A stretch of DNA of 64,000 nt from Lacibacter sp. H407. GTDB lineage: Bacteria > Bacteroidota > Bacteroidia > Chitinophagales > Chitinophagaceae. Positions 25,705 through 33,623 of the stretch are shown here, piece by piece. A program made the translations under genes and the position numbers. The DNA lies in contig NZ_JBBKTU010000001.1 of the NCBI RefSeq assembly GCF_037892605.1, positions 3,844,001-3,908,000 of the forward strand, in the 5' to 3' direction. A model generated the notes under the pieces. That model saw nothing but the letters and a program-made list of their open reading frames with translations. It had not been told where the DNA came from and ran no database searches. Positions within the stretch are counted from its first letter, which is position 1. Each line of letters begins with the position of its first letter.

Positions 25705-26886
25705 TCAATTAAACGCCTTCACTTTCAGCAGCGGTCGCAATTTCCACAATCCAAAAAGCGGCCCCGGTGCAAGTATCAGCAATACATACGGCGATTGCAT
25801 AAACTGCTCAAACAAACGGTTCAATACATAAATGCTTGCTACTGTAATGGCGAATCCAATACAGGTAATAATGGTTAGTGCAGAACCTTTATTTTCTGCA
25901 ACGGCTGTTTGGGCTACAATGGAAGAAAACTGCGGCGAATCGGCCACAACAGCAAATCCCCAAATCAACAAAAAGAAAAGAAACAATGCGGGAGGAAATA
26001 CAAAACTAAAAATGGATAATAGGCAACAGCAAAATGAAATGAGCAAACCTGCATACGCTACTTTCGCACTTCCATGTTTGATTGTGATATAACCACCGGC
26101 CACACAACCAACAGCACCTGCTGCAATAATAATGAACGACCATAACGGCACATTCAGCAATGCCCCGTTTTGCTGAATGTATAGATTTAAAATAATTGGT
26201 ACAAAGGCCCAGAAGGCATACAGCTCCCACATGTGACCAAAATATCCAAACGATGCGGCTCTGAAATTGGGAAAGCGAAAACTGTTTTTAAATGCATCGA
26301 ACGAATAACTGTTTCCCTTTTTAAAAAACGGTCCTCGTGGTACAAACAAAAAAATAATGAGTCCACCGGTTGCTGCAACAGTAGAAGTTACCATCAACAC
26401 ATGCTTCCAGTTATAATTCCAATCGGTTTGTTTTAATAAATGCGGAAAGGCTGTACCCAATACCAACGCACCTACAAGATAACCCAACGCTTTGCCTAAT
26501 CCTTTTTCATACCACTCTGCAGCGATCTTCATGCCAACGGGATAAATCCCTGCCAGAAAAAATCCAACAAAAAATCTTGATACCACTAACAGAAAAAAAT
26601 CCTGTTGCGGTAACAGGATCAGCAGATTGGCGGCAGCAGCCAACAACGAGGACATAAAAAATACCACGGAAGGTTTGAACCGATCAGCGATAGCAGTGAC
26701 GGCATACAAAAAAGTACCGGTGATAAACCCGATCAATACCGATGAGGTAACAACGGCTAACCCATCTTTTTCAAGTTGAAATGCCTTACTGATCTCTGTA
26801 AGAATGGCGTTACCGCTAAACCATAATGAGGTGCCTGCAAATTGCGACAGAACGATTAATGGCAGAATATGGTTGGGGCGTTGCAT
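25705..26886 (-). CDS. MFS transporter
   Basis: A 393-residue protein with twelve predicted membrane segments. The first loop motif appears as VTAIADRFKPS near residue 65 and the central loop is around residues 190-205. It resembles nitrate/cyanate-type or drug-efflux MFS members, but no substrate signature is clear. It is transcribed alone or with the radical SAM gene upstream, which is separated by 186 nt containing a nested inverted repeat. Confidence 0.88.
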   Translation of the reverse strand: MQRPNHILPLIVLSQFAGTSLWFSGNAILTEISKAFQLEKDGLAVVTSSVLIGFITGTFLYAVTAIADRFKPSVVFFMSSLLAAAANLLILLPQQDFFLLVVSRFFVGFFLAGIYPVGMKIAAEWYEKGLGKALGYLVGALVLGTAFPHLLKQTDWNYNWKHVLMVTSTVAATGGLIIFLFVPRGPFFKKGNSYSFDAFKNSFRFPNFRAASFGYFGHMWELYAFWAFVPIILNLYIQQNGALLNVPLWSFIIIAAGAVGCVAGGYITIKHGSAKVAYAGLLISFCCCLLSIFSFVFPPALFLFFLLIWGFAVVADSPQFSSIVAQTAVAENKGSALTIITCIGFAITVASIYVLNRLFEQFMQSPYVLLILAPGPLFGLWKLRPLLKVKAFN

Positions 26887-26991
26887 GAAATAGAAGCCAA
26901 CTTACTGAATCTATTCCAAATATTGCATGAAGCTTTCAAGCTATCGCAAATTTCATTATGCTAAATGATGTGTTGATTAGTTTCACGAAGT

Positions 26992-27061
26992 ACACAAAGA
27001 TTGTCACTGTGAGCACAAAGAAAACGTTGCGGACTTTGTGCATCCTTTGTGTTCTTTGTGT
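26992..27061. repeat. Nested CACAAAG inverted repeat
   Basis: Outer arms ACACAAAGA (26992-27000) and TCTTTGTGT (27053-27061), inner arms GCACAAAG (27013-27020) and CTTTGTGC (27034-27041), all perfectly matched. It lies between the MFS and radical SAM genes and resembles small dispersed elements common in Bacteroidota genomes. It could fold on either strand but lacks a terminator T-run. Confidence 0.6.
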
Positions 27062-27072
27062 AACTACCTCAA

Positions 27073-28374
27073 TTACCAATGCGCAAAATCAACTTCATAA
27101 TTACCTTTGATCCGTTCAATCGGTGGATTGAAATAACCAAACTTCAGATCAGGAAATTCTTCACGCAGCAGATCCATCAATTGACGAACGCCCATGATCT
27201 CACCTGTTTCGGTAACGCCAATCTTTCCAAGATACCAATCAGGATCAATATTAAAATTTCGCCACTGGATCATTTTCAATCCGGTTTCTTTAATGAGTTT
27301 TCGTAATGCTTCGTATTCTTCCACACTATCCGTCATACCCGGGAATACAAAGTAGTTGATGCTTGTCCAGCCACCATAACTCGTCATTACTTTTAAACTC
27401 TCCACAATATCTTCAAACGTATAATTATTGGGGCGATAGTACGCCTCATAAATATGCTTCCGTGCACTGTTGGTACTTACACGAATACTGTTCAATCCTG
27501 CTTCACACAATGCTTTCACTGCTTTTGGATCAGAACCATTTGTATTTACATTGATACTACCTTTTTGTGTGTGCTTCCGCATTTCAATGATCGATTCACG
27601 CATGGTTTCCCACATCAGCAATGGTTCACCCTCACATCCTTGGCCAAAAGATACGATCGGATAGGGAGCTGTTTCCAGATGTGGCACTGTAAACTCTACT
27701 ACTTCTTCAGCAGTTGGTTTAAAGGTTAAGCGATCTTGCGGACTTTGAATGGTTTCTTCCTGCGGTTGAAATGAAATACATCCAATGCAATTGGCATTGC
27801 AGGCAGGAGAAATCGGAATCGGGCATTCCCATCGGCTCATGGCAAAGTTGCGTGCAGCAGGGCAGTTGTACGTATTGCAACAGTTTTCCATCAGGTGTTT
27901 CACCAATCGGTTATTGGGATAAGCTTTTACCAAACGCTGTGCACCGGTTTCAATCGTATCATCATCATAACCTTCGCATTCCTGACGGATATCCTGTTCA
28001 ATGCGTAAAGCCGTTACATAAAACTTATCATCGTGCCAACCGGCAGCAGTATAACAAAACAGGGGCAATGTTTCCGCATCGGGTTCACTTTCAAAAGCGG
28101 CAAAGTATAAACTCGTATGTGCAGGAGGAACAAATGCAGCAACGGCCCATCCTTTTTCACACAACCGCATATCGCCTGTTTCCACATCAATACCGATGGC
28201 CTTGCGGCTGGGTAATTCGTACAAGTTGCCACCATCGGGCAAAACGATCCAGTCTTCTTCCGGCACGGGAAAAGCGTCCCAGCCTTCACGACCTACGGCG
28301 TAGAGCGATGTGTCTTCAAAAATATTTCCGTTTCCGTCGGAATAGAGTAAATAAGGAGAATGTTGTAAGGCCAT
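27073..28374 (-). CDS. Radical SAM protein with an uncharacterised N-terminal domain
   Basis: A 433-residue protein. The radical SAM 4Fe-4S motif CNANCIGC (C192, C196, C199) sits unusually far from the N-terminus, followed by SFGQGCEGEPLL (the GGE-like segment) and NTNGSDP. Residues 1-160 form a separate domain I do not recognise, and C165, C166, C171 and C184 just before the SAM motif could bind another cluster or zinc. Radical SAM enzymes cleave S-adenosylmethionine to start radical chemistry. The GCEGEP and NVNTNGS motifs recall the MoaA/SPASM-like or queuosine-type enzymes, but no C-terminal SPASM cysteines are present. The substrate and pathway are unknown, and no likely peptide substrate is adjacent. 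Confidence 0.85.
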   Translation of the reverse strand: MALQHSPYLLYSDGNGNIFEDTSLYAVGREGWDAFPVPEEDWIVLPDGGNLYELPSRKAIGIDVETGDMRLCEKGWAVAAFVPPAHTSLYFAAFESEPDAETLPLFCYTAAGWHDDKFYVTALRIEQDIRQECEGYDDDTIETGAQRLVKAYPNNRLVKHLMENCCNTYNCPAARNFAMSRWECPIPISPACNANCIGCISFQPQEETIQSPQDRLTFKPTAEEVVEFTVPHLETAPYPIVSFGQGCEGEPLLMWETMRESIIEMRKHTQKGSINVNTNGSDPKAVKALCEAGLNSIRVSTNSARKHIYEAYYRPNNYTFEDIVESLKVMTSYGGWTSINYFVFPGMTDSVEEYEALRKLIKETGLKMIQWRNFNIDPDWYLGKIGVTETGEIMGVRQLMDLLREEFPDLKFGYFNPPIERIKGNYEVDFAHW

Positions 28375-28433
28375 TGCCAGTAGTTAATTGTTAGTGGCGA
28401 GCAGAAGGAACAACACTCGCCATTCACCACTTA

Positions 28434-29030
28434 CTACTCGCTTATTAAATAATGTTGGCAAAATTCGTGAATTTGTTCCAGTTCGTCGAAAGCAATTGCT
28501 TTTTGGAATTCAAACCGGTGAATTTTGTTCTGATGGGTGTGAATTGTAATGCTGTGGGGATGCGCATCAAGTTGCCGGATCTGTTCCCAGGCCAGTTCTT
28601 TATCCCGGGGAAAATTGGAGATGGTAACACCCAAATGGTGAACCGATACTTTTTCCTGGCTGATCATTTTTTTCTCACAATGAAACACATAATAATACAT
28701 TCCGGTTGCCAGCGCCAACAGGGTAGCCGTTGCCAACGACTGGTCCAAAAGCGCCAGTATTGACAATCCGCCAAAAACGATTACCTCCACCAGGCGGAAC
28801 GATGCATTCATTCGGGATGATTCGTCCGCAAAACCACGGATAAATGCCAGGGCGATCACGTCTAACCCAATCACGATCTCGCAAAAGGCAGTAGTTCGGT
28901 TATTCATTCTGAATTCGTAGGCAGCTGCAGCAATGAAAACCAGCCCGGCAAAAAAATGCAAGAGCGGACTGATCTTTTTGAGATTACTGAAAGCGGGGTG
29001 CACAATTGAGACTGAAAGTGGTGACGCCAT
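28434..29030 (-). CDS. Four-TM membrane protein with C-terminal PH-like domain (paralogue 1)
   Basis: A 198-residue protein from the ATG at 29030; longer starts would overlap the DUF5777 gene. Four hydrophobic segments span about residues 20-120 (LLHFFAGLVFIAAAAYEF; CEIVIGLDVIALAFI; FRLVEVIVFGGLSILALL; LATATLLALATGMYYYVF). A polar domain of about 75 residues follows (VSVHHLGVTISNF, ELAWEQI, FEFQKAIAFDELEQIHEFC) whose pattern suggests a bacterial PH-like fold. A clear paralogue is encoded at 38519-39124. I do not recognise a named family. It stands alone, 118 nt after the DUF5777 gene. Confidence 0.75.
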   Translation of the reverse strand: MASPLSVSIVHPAFSNLKKISPLLHFFAGLVFIAAAAYEFRMNNRTTAFCEIVIGLDVIALAFIRGFADESSRMNASFRLVEVIVFGGLSILALLDQSLATATLLALATGMYYYVFHCEKKMISQEKVSVHHLGVTISNFPRDKELAWEQIRQLDAHPHSITIHTHQNKIHRFEFQKAIAFDELEQIHEFCQHYLISE

Positions 29031-29148
29031 AGCAGTAGGTTTAAGATGGAGATGCCGTTCATAAAAAAATCCACACAAAAGGTGCAGATTTTTTCTGAAA
29101 AAATCAAAACGACTTATTAAAGCAGGCTTTAAAACATTTATTTTGATG

Positions 29149-30054
29149 TTAACCCGTAATTTTTGTTTTCTTTTTAAGTTGAAATACTCTGGATAAGTTA
29201 AACCCAAACCTGATTTCGCCTTTGTCCCAACGGGTTGTTGTTTCATTAATAAAGGCCCGTTCATTCATACCGGTGGCATTGGAAAAATGAAGTTGAAACA
29301 CATGTCCGCCGGTTTCAATATCAACACCTACCGACAATGGATTATAGTTTACAGCTTGTTCAATTCCGTTAAAGAGATAGAAGTAGTCACAGGTAATAGC
29401 AATCCGTTTTGTAAGTTTTAAACGTGTGCCGGCGCCGAGGGCAAACACATCGTTTGGTTGTGTATGCAGTGCAACAAGATTTGTATGAACCATTGTAGGC
29501 GTTAATTGCAGCGTAAAACGTTCAGAGAATTTTCTTCCAAGTATCAGTTGATAATAATAGGCGAGGCGGGAAGAAGAATAATTGTTGATTGTTGGGTCGG
29601 CCCATGGAGAGGTATTCATGGTTATGCCTGCTGCAATGGCAATTGTCATTGGAAAACTTCTATTTCCTGTTGATTGCATAACAGGTGCATATTTGAAATA
29701 ACCATCAAGTTCTTTTTTGAATGTACTCCTTCCCACACCGATCATAAGATTTCGATATAAGCCAAAATCAAATCCCATACGCATACTGGCCTGGTCTAAA
29801 CCAAAGAAATTTTTATAACCCTGATCAAGCTGACCGAATCGATGCAGTATGCGGAAGTCCATGGTTCCGGGAGAAAGAAATTCCATCGAGTGGCCATTGA
29901 TAACCCTTGTTGATTTGAATGCAGATTTGATGAATGTCTTAGTTATGCTTCCTGAATCAACAAGACTTAAAAGATCTTCGGTTTCCTGTGCATTTGTTTT
30001 GAAAGAAAAAAGCAGGATCAGTAATGCGGCTGCGAAATGTATTTTCCTTTTCAT
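29149..30054 (-). CDS. DUF5777 family outer-membrane beta-barrel protein
   Basis: A 301-residue protein with signal peptide (HFAAALLILLFSFKTNAQ) and an alternating beta-strand pattern through to a C-terminal strand (WDKGEIRFGFNLSRVFQL). MEFLSPGTMDFRILHRFGQLDQG near residue 55 is typical of DUF5777. It is the last gene of a cassette with YceI, an OB-fold protein and two cytochrome c lipoproteins (gap 21 nt from yceI). Function unknown; by context an outer-membrane partner of an envelope redox or lipid-binding system. Confidence 0.85.
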   Translation of the reverse strand: MKRKIHFAAALLILLFSFKTNAQETEDLLSLVDSGSITKTFIKSAFKSTRVINGHSMEFLSPGTMDFRILHRFGQLDQGYKNFFGLDQASMRMGFDFGLYRNLMIGVGRSTFKKELDGYFKYAPVMQSTGNRSFPMTIAIAAGITMNTSPWADPTINNYSSSRLAYYYQLILGRKFSERFTLQLTPTMVHTNLVALHTQPNDVFALGAGTRLKLTKRIAITCDYFYLFNGIEQAVNYNPLSVGVDIETGGHVFQLHFSNATGMNERAFINETTTRWDKGEIRFGFNLSRVFQLKKKTKITG

Positions 30055-30075
30055 GCTGATTTGGGAATGAAGTGT

Positions 30076-30639
30076 TTATTTAGCAGGTAACGGATCAAGC
30101 AAACAATTCACAATGATCTTTGCCGATGTAGAGACCTTATCCGCAACCAAACCCGGTATACTTATTTTATAATCGGCAAGTAAAACAGTAAACACAGATG
30201 TTGCAGCGATCTTGCCATTTTTAACAACAAGTTTTCCATTTGCTTCAACATCTTTTGTAATTCCATGCATGGTTAGTTTTCCTTTTACAGAAACAGGATA
30301 CTCTCCATTTGTAGCATAGCTAATGCTGCTGTTGTTGCTGATCTGACCCTTGAATTCTGATTTAGGAAATTGATCGCTCTCCACATAATTTTCATTGAAG
30401 TGTTCCTGCATTAATGCCCGCTCAAATTCAAACCCTTTCATGGTAACGGAGAATTGCAGATTACCGGTTTTAGTATCAAGCACACATAAAGTGCTTTTAT
30501 GAATGCCTTCAACCTGTTCGGGAGAGCCGGGAGAAGTAGCATCGAAATTGATCTTCCCTGTTTTTGTAAAATATTTGTCTTGTGCAGAAACAATTCCTGC
30601 AAACAGTAAAACAATCAGTAACCAACTTATCTTTTTCAT
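30076..30639 (-). CDS. YceI family exported lipid-binding-like protein
   Basis: A 187-residue protein with signal peptide (WLLIVLLFAGIVSAQ) and a YceI beta-barrel fold: FTKTGKINFDATSP at the start of the mature chain, LQFSVTMKGFEF, ESDQFPKSEFKG and GKLTMHGITKDVEA. YceI proteins bind isoprenoids such as polyprenyl quinones in the periplasm. Together with the cytochromes upstream this suggests a quinone- or electron-linked function, which is inference. Gap of 10 nt to the OB-fold gene. Confidence 0.92.
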   Translation of the reverse strand: MKKISWLLIVLLFAGIVSAQDKYFTKTGKINFDATSPGSPEQVEGIHKSTLCVLDTKTGNLQFSVTMKGFEFERALMQEHFNENYVESDQFPKSEFKGQISNNSSISYATNGEYPVSVKGKLTMHGITKDVEANGKLVVKNGKIAATSVFTVLLADYKISIPGLVADKVSTSAKIIVNCLLDPLPAK

Positions 30640-30649
30640 ATCTGCTGAT

Positions 30650-31120
30650 TTAATGTGAAATAGTTTCTTTTTGAATGATGATGCACCTGTTCAATAACAC
30701 ATCGGCACCTAGCCCCAGTTCATCTGCGTTAAAGCCTGTACAAATACCTTTGACTGCAACGGGTGCATAGATCTGCAGATTATTCTTTTCAATCGGAAAT
30801 AAAGTATCAATACTGCATCGTACTGATGAGGGAGAAGCACTGTTACCTAATACAACTGTAATGTATCCTTTATCATCTGTATCTATTGTTTTCAGCAGCC
30901 CATCAACCTGCAGCACTTTTCCGGAATACTTTTCTGTTGCTACTTTTTCGTTTTCTGTAAACTCCTGAATCAGTGCATCGGATGTTAGTTCATATGCCGC
31001 ATCAAGTTTGTCAACATTTTCTGTTTTACGGTTGTATTCCCTGTAAGCGAAATAAGCAGCAATTGACCCAAGGATAAGAATAAGAAGTAAACTGTTTCTG
31101 AAGATCGTTTTCCTTTTCAT
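30650..31120 (-). CDS. Membrane-anchored OB-fold (tRNA_anti-like) protein
   Basis: A 156-residue protein from the ATG at 31120; an upstream start would overlap the cytochrome gene. An N-terminal membrane anchor (FRNSLLLILILGSIAAYFAY, about residues 6-25) precedes an exported domain with the tRNA_anti-like OB-fold pattern: YSGKVLQVDGLLKTIDTDD, YITVVLGN, VRCSID, YAPVAVKGICTGFN. Despite the family name nothing suggests nucleic-acid binding in the periplasm. It lies in the cytochrome/YceI/DUF5777 cassette with 10-nt gaps on both sides. Confidence 0.75.
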   Translation of the reverse strand: MKRKTIFRNSLLLILILGSIAAYFAYREYNRKTENVDKLDAAYELTSDALIQEFTENEKVATEKYSGKVLQVDGLLKTIDTDDKGYITVVLGNSASPSSVRCSIDTLFPIEKNNLQIYAPVAVKGICTGFNADELGLGADVLLNRCIIIQKETISH

Positions 31121-31130
31121 AATGACTTTA

Positions 31131-31490
31131 TTAATTGGCAGGTGTTCCTGCATCGATCCATTGTTTAATCATTGCAATTTGGCAGTTGGTCATTTTCGCT
31201 GCGCCTTTTGGCATTGCTGAAAAGCCAGCTGTGTGACTTATGCTTCCATAAAGTTTCCCGTTTGTTGCAAGCGTTTTATCTGCTGTATAAGTGCCCATCA
31301 TGATACCTCCACCGGTTGAAGCATTCAAATGGCAACTGTAACAATGTTGTTGCAGTAGCGGCACAACTTTTTGCGAATAGGATGTTGCGGTAGTATCACA
31401 AATACCACTGGCAGGATATAAAAGATCTGCAGCATCGTAATAACAGGAACTGCTGAGAATAATTAAAACATAAATGATGATCCGCTTCAT
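31131..31490 (-). CDS. Small cytochrome c-like lipoprotein
   Basis: A 119-residue protein from the ATG at 31490 (an ATG at 31532 overlaps the preceding gene). The signal is ILSSSC with the lipid-bearing Cys near residue 16. One heme c site CYSCH (C50, C53, H54) is followed by GGIMMGTY and the distal-Met segment AMPKGAAKM. Homologous to the second domain of the preceding protein (both have LYGSI then PMP/MPKG and a final W-IDAG). It probably transfers electrons at the outer or inner membrane surface. Partner unknown. Confidence 0.85.
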   Translation of the reverse strand: MKRIIIYVLIILSSSCYYDAADLLYPASGICDTTATSYSQKVVPLLQQHCYSCHLNASTGGGIMMGTYTADKTLATNGKLYGSISHTAGFSAMPKGAAKMTNCQIAMIKQWIDAGTPAN

Positions 31491-31501
31491 ACGGTTTTCG
31501 T

Positions 31502-32215
31502 TTAATTGTTGAGCATACCTGCATCGATCCATTTTCTGATCTGTTTGATTTCACAGTCCGGCATTTTCAATCCTCCTTGCGGCATAGGAATATAACCTGC
31601 AGACCAATTAATGGAACCATAAAGTTTGCCATTAACACCTGCTGCTTTGATCGCTGTATAAGTTGACAGATCAATTCCCCCTCCCAGTGATGCAGGATTA
31701 TGACAGCCTTGGCATTTGTTTTGAATTAAAGTTTTGATTGCTGTGCTGAATTTATAATCAGTTGTATCACATCTGTCGCAGGCGTTATTTCTTGCACCTT
31801 GATTGATCCATGTACGGAGTTTGGCTATTTGTTCAGTTGTCCATGCCGGCATTGGAGGAGGGGGCATGCGTTCATTATCTGTTTTAATGATCGTTTTGTA
31901 AATCTTGCTTTCTGATGCATTTCCGGCAACGATATAATTTTTAATATTGTTGTAAGTAGACAGATCGATCCCTTCTTTATGCGTGATGGCATCATGGCAT
32001 CCTGCCATAGCACAGGTAGAACTGATGAGTGGATAAATATCATTGGCAAAATAAACTGAGTCGTTACTGCAAACACGACCAACGGTGCCGGGTATACCGG
32101 AAACCCCACCAGGATTACCATTGTCGGGCGGCACCGGAATTTGATGCTTACATGCATTTAAGAGCAAAATAATGGACACAACAATACTACTCCCAAAGAG
32201 CATTGTTTTTTTCAT
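31502..32215 (-). CDS. Two-domain cytochrome c lipoprotein
   Basis: A 237-residue lipoprotein (LLLNAC, Cys22). The first domain has an atypical heme motif C68-X4-C73-H74 (CAMAGCH) with distal-Met candidates in ERMPPPPMP. The second has a standard CQGCH (C168, C171, H172) with IPMPQGGLKMP. Each domain ends in W-I-(N/D)-x-G, indicating internal duplication. The longer first motif resembles planctomycete-type cytochromes (PSCyt1). First gene of the cassette; a perfect palindrome and a near-consensus -7 box lie 160-220 nt upstream. Confidence 0.88.
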   Translation of the reverse strand: MKKTMLFGSSIVVSIILLLNACKHQIPVPPDNGNPGGVSGIPGTVGRVCSNDSVYFANDIYPLISSTCAMAGCHDAITHKEGIDLSTYNNIKNYIVAGNASESKIYKTIIKTDNERMPPPPMPAWTTEQIAKLRTWINQGARNNACDRCDTTDYKFSTAIKTLIQNKCQGCHNPASLGGGIDLSTYTAIKAAGVNGKLYGSINWSAGYIPMPQGGLKMPDCEIKQIRKWIDAGMLNN

Positions 32216-32376
32216 GTGCTAATTGGTTTATAATTACCGTAATAAAATTTCAATTACCATACAGCAAACTGCATTGGTATTGACTTTAAACAGAAATAGA
32301 AAGTTGGTGGGGAGTGTTTCAATCCTTAATACGCAGGTACACATTTTTTATTGTACATGGTATGTTTAGATTTTTA

Positions 32377-32384
32377 TAAAGGTA
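32377..32384 (-). promoter_or_regulatory. Candidate -7 box (TACCTTTA) for the cytochrome cassette
   Basis: One base off TAnnTTTG on the minus strand. The inferred transcript start near 32373 would give a leader of about 157 nt and would place the palindrome at 32402-32437 about 47 nt upstream, near the usual position of a CRP-type activator. Confidence 0.35.
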
Positions 32385-32401
32385 CAATAATAAATAAATG
32401 A

Positions 32402-32437
32402 ACTAACCCAATGTGACATAAGTCACATTGGGTTAGT
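32402..32437. promoter_or_regulatory. Perfect 16-bp palindrome with CRP/FNR-type core
   Basis: ACTAACCCAATGTGAC (32402-32417) and GTCACATTGGGTTAGT (32422-32437) are exact complements around ATAA. The core TGTGA-N6-TCACA equals the CRP half-site consensus. It could be an operator for the cytochrome cassette (about 47 nt upstream of a candidate transcript start) or the terminator of the efflux operon, whose last stop is at 32483. No uninterrupted T-run follows on either strand, which favours the operator reading. Confidence 0.55.
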
Positions 32438-32482
32438 GTTAAAAACTACTTGAATGAAGTAACAGAGTATAATAAATTAAGA

Positions 32483-33613
32483 TCAATCCTCTGCTTTATT
32501 TTTTAAACCCATCAGCAACGTGTAAGCGCCTTTACCTACCAGTCCTTTTTGCTGGAGTGTTTCGCCGTTCAAAATTTCGGTGAACCCATTTTCGGTAATT
32601 CCGGTTTGCACTTCCAGCATTTCGAATTCTTTGGCTGCTGATTTTACAAACACATAGTTTTTGTTTTCGAATCGAACAATGGCATCTTCGGGCAACACCC
32701 AAGCTGCGTTGCTTTTTACTTCCACTTCTGCATTCATATAAGTACCGGGAATGAGCGTTTTATCATAGTTATCAAAATGGCAATGTACTTCGGTACTGCG
32801 ATCGTCACTTAAGTCTTTGCCGATAAGCAATATGTCGCCGGCATGCTTGTTGGTGGGATCGTTATTGGTATATGCAACCAATTTCTGACCGATGAACAGT
32901 TTATTCACGTCTTTTTCAAATACCGTTAATGCCAAATGAATATCGGTTGGGTTGATGAGTTCAAACAACACATCTGTTGGAGCTACATATTTACCAATAT
33001 TCACATTCACTTTTGAGACATAACCATCAATGGGAGAGTAGATCGGTACACTCCGGGTTATCGTTGTTTCATCCAGTTTGGACAGGGCGATCCCTGCCAG
33101 TTTTAATTTTTCAGCCAATGCGCTGATCAATACTTTCTGACTTCTGAATTCAGCTTCGGCTTGTTGATACACTTTATCGCTGCTGGCTTTGCTTTCGTTG
33201 AGTTCTTTTTGTCGAAGGTATTCGGCTTCCAAAAAACCAATTCTTGCTCTTGCCGTTAAGTAATCCTGCTGCAATTGAATGTATTGCTGATCTTCCACCA
33301 TACCAATTACTTCACCTTTTTGCACATGCATACCCGGCAGCAACTTGGTTGATTTAAGATAGCCGCCTAATGGCACACTGATGGAAACAATATTCTGCGG
33401 CGGCACATCAATGCGACCATTCAGTTTCAACACTGAAGAGATGGAGCGTTGTTGAATCGAAATAATTTCCAATGCTGCATTTTTTAATTGTGCATCAGTA
33501 AGCGTAATGCGGCTTGATATTATTTCAGTTGCTTCGGTTTCTTTTGCTGCATCTATATTACTGCAGGAAAAAAGTGTGAGAAGGAGTGCTGTTAGAAAAA
33601 ATGACTGTTTCAT
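32483..33613 (-). CDS. Efflux RND periplasmic adaptor (HlyD/CzcB-like) lipoprotein
   Basis: A 376-residue protein from the ATG at 33613, which has an AAAAGGA sequence just upstream and opens a lipoprotein signal (FFLTALLLTLFSC). Domains in order: barrel-sandwich/lipoyl half (GYLKSTKLLPGMHVQKGEVIGM), alpha-hairpin (about residues 115-175), second lipoyl half (IYSPIDGYVSKVNVNIGKYV), beta-barrel and membrane-proximal domain. It bridges the inner-membrane CzcA-type pump and the TolC-type channel. It overlaps or abuts the end of the pump gene (stop at 33624) and is last in the operon. Confidence 0.9.
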   Translation of the reverse strand: MKQSFFLTALLLTLFSCSNIDAAKETEATEIISSRITLTDAQLKNAALEIISIQQRSISSVLKLNGRIDVPPQNIVSISVPLGGYLKSTKLLPGMHVQKGEVIGMVEDQQYIQLQQDYLTARARIGFLEAEYLRQKELNESKASSDKVYQQAEAEFRSQKVLISALAEKLKLAGIALSKLDETTITRSVPIYSPIDGYVSKVNVNIGKYVAPTDVLFELINPTDIHLALTVFEKDVNKLFIGQKLVAYTNNDPTNKHAGDILLIGKDLSDDRSTEVHCHFDNYDKTLIPGTYMNAEVEVKSNAAWVLPEDAIVRFENKNYVFVKSAAKEFEMLEVQTGITENGFTEILNGETLQQKGLVGKGAYTLLMGLKNKAED

Positions 33614-33623
33614 TCCTTTTCGT

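Noticed and set aside
29087-29105. GATTTTTT-CTG-AAAAAATC hairpin after the DUF5777 gene
   Set aside because: Entirely AT-paired and without a following T-run; weak stability makes a terminator role doubtful.
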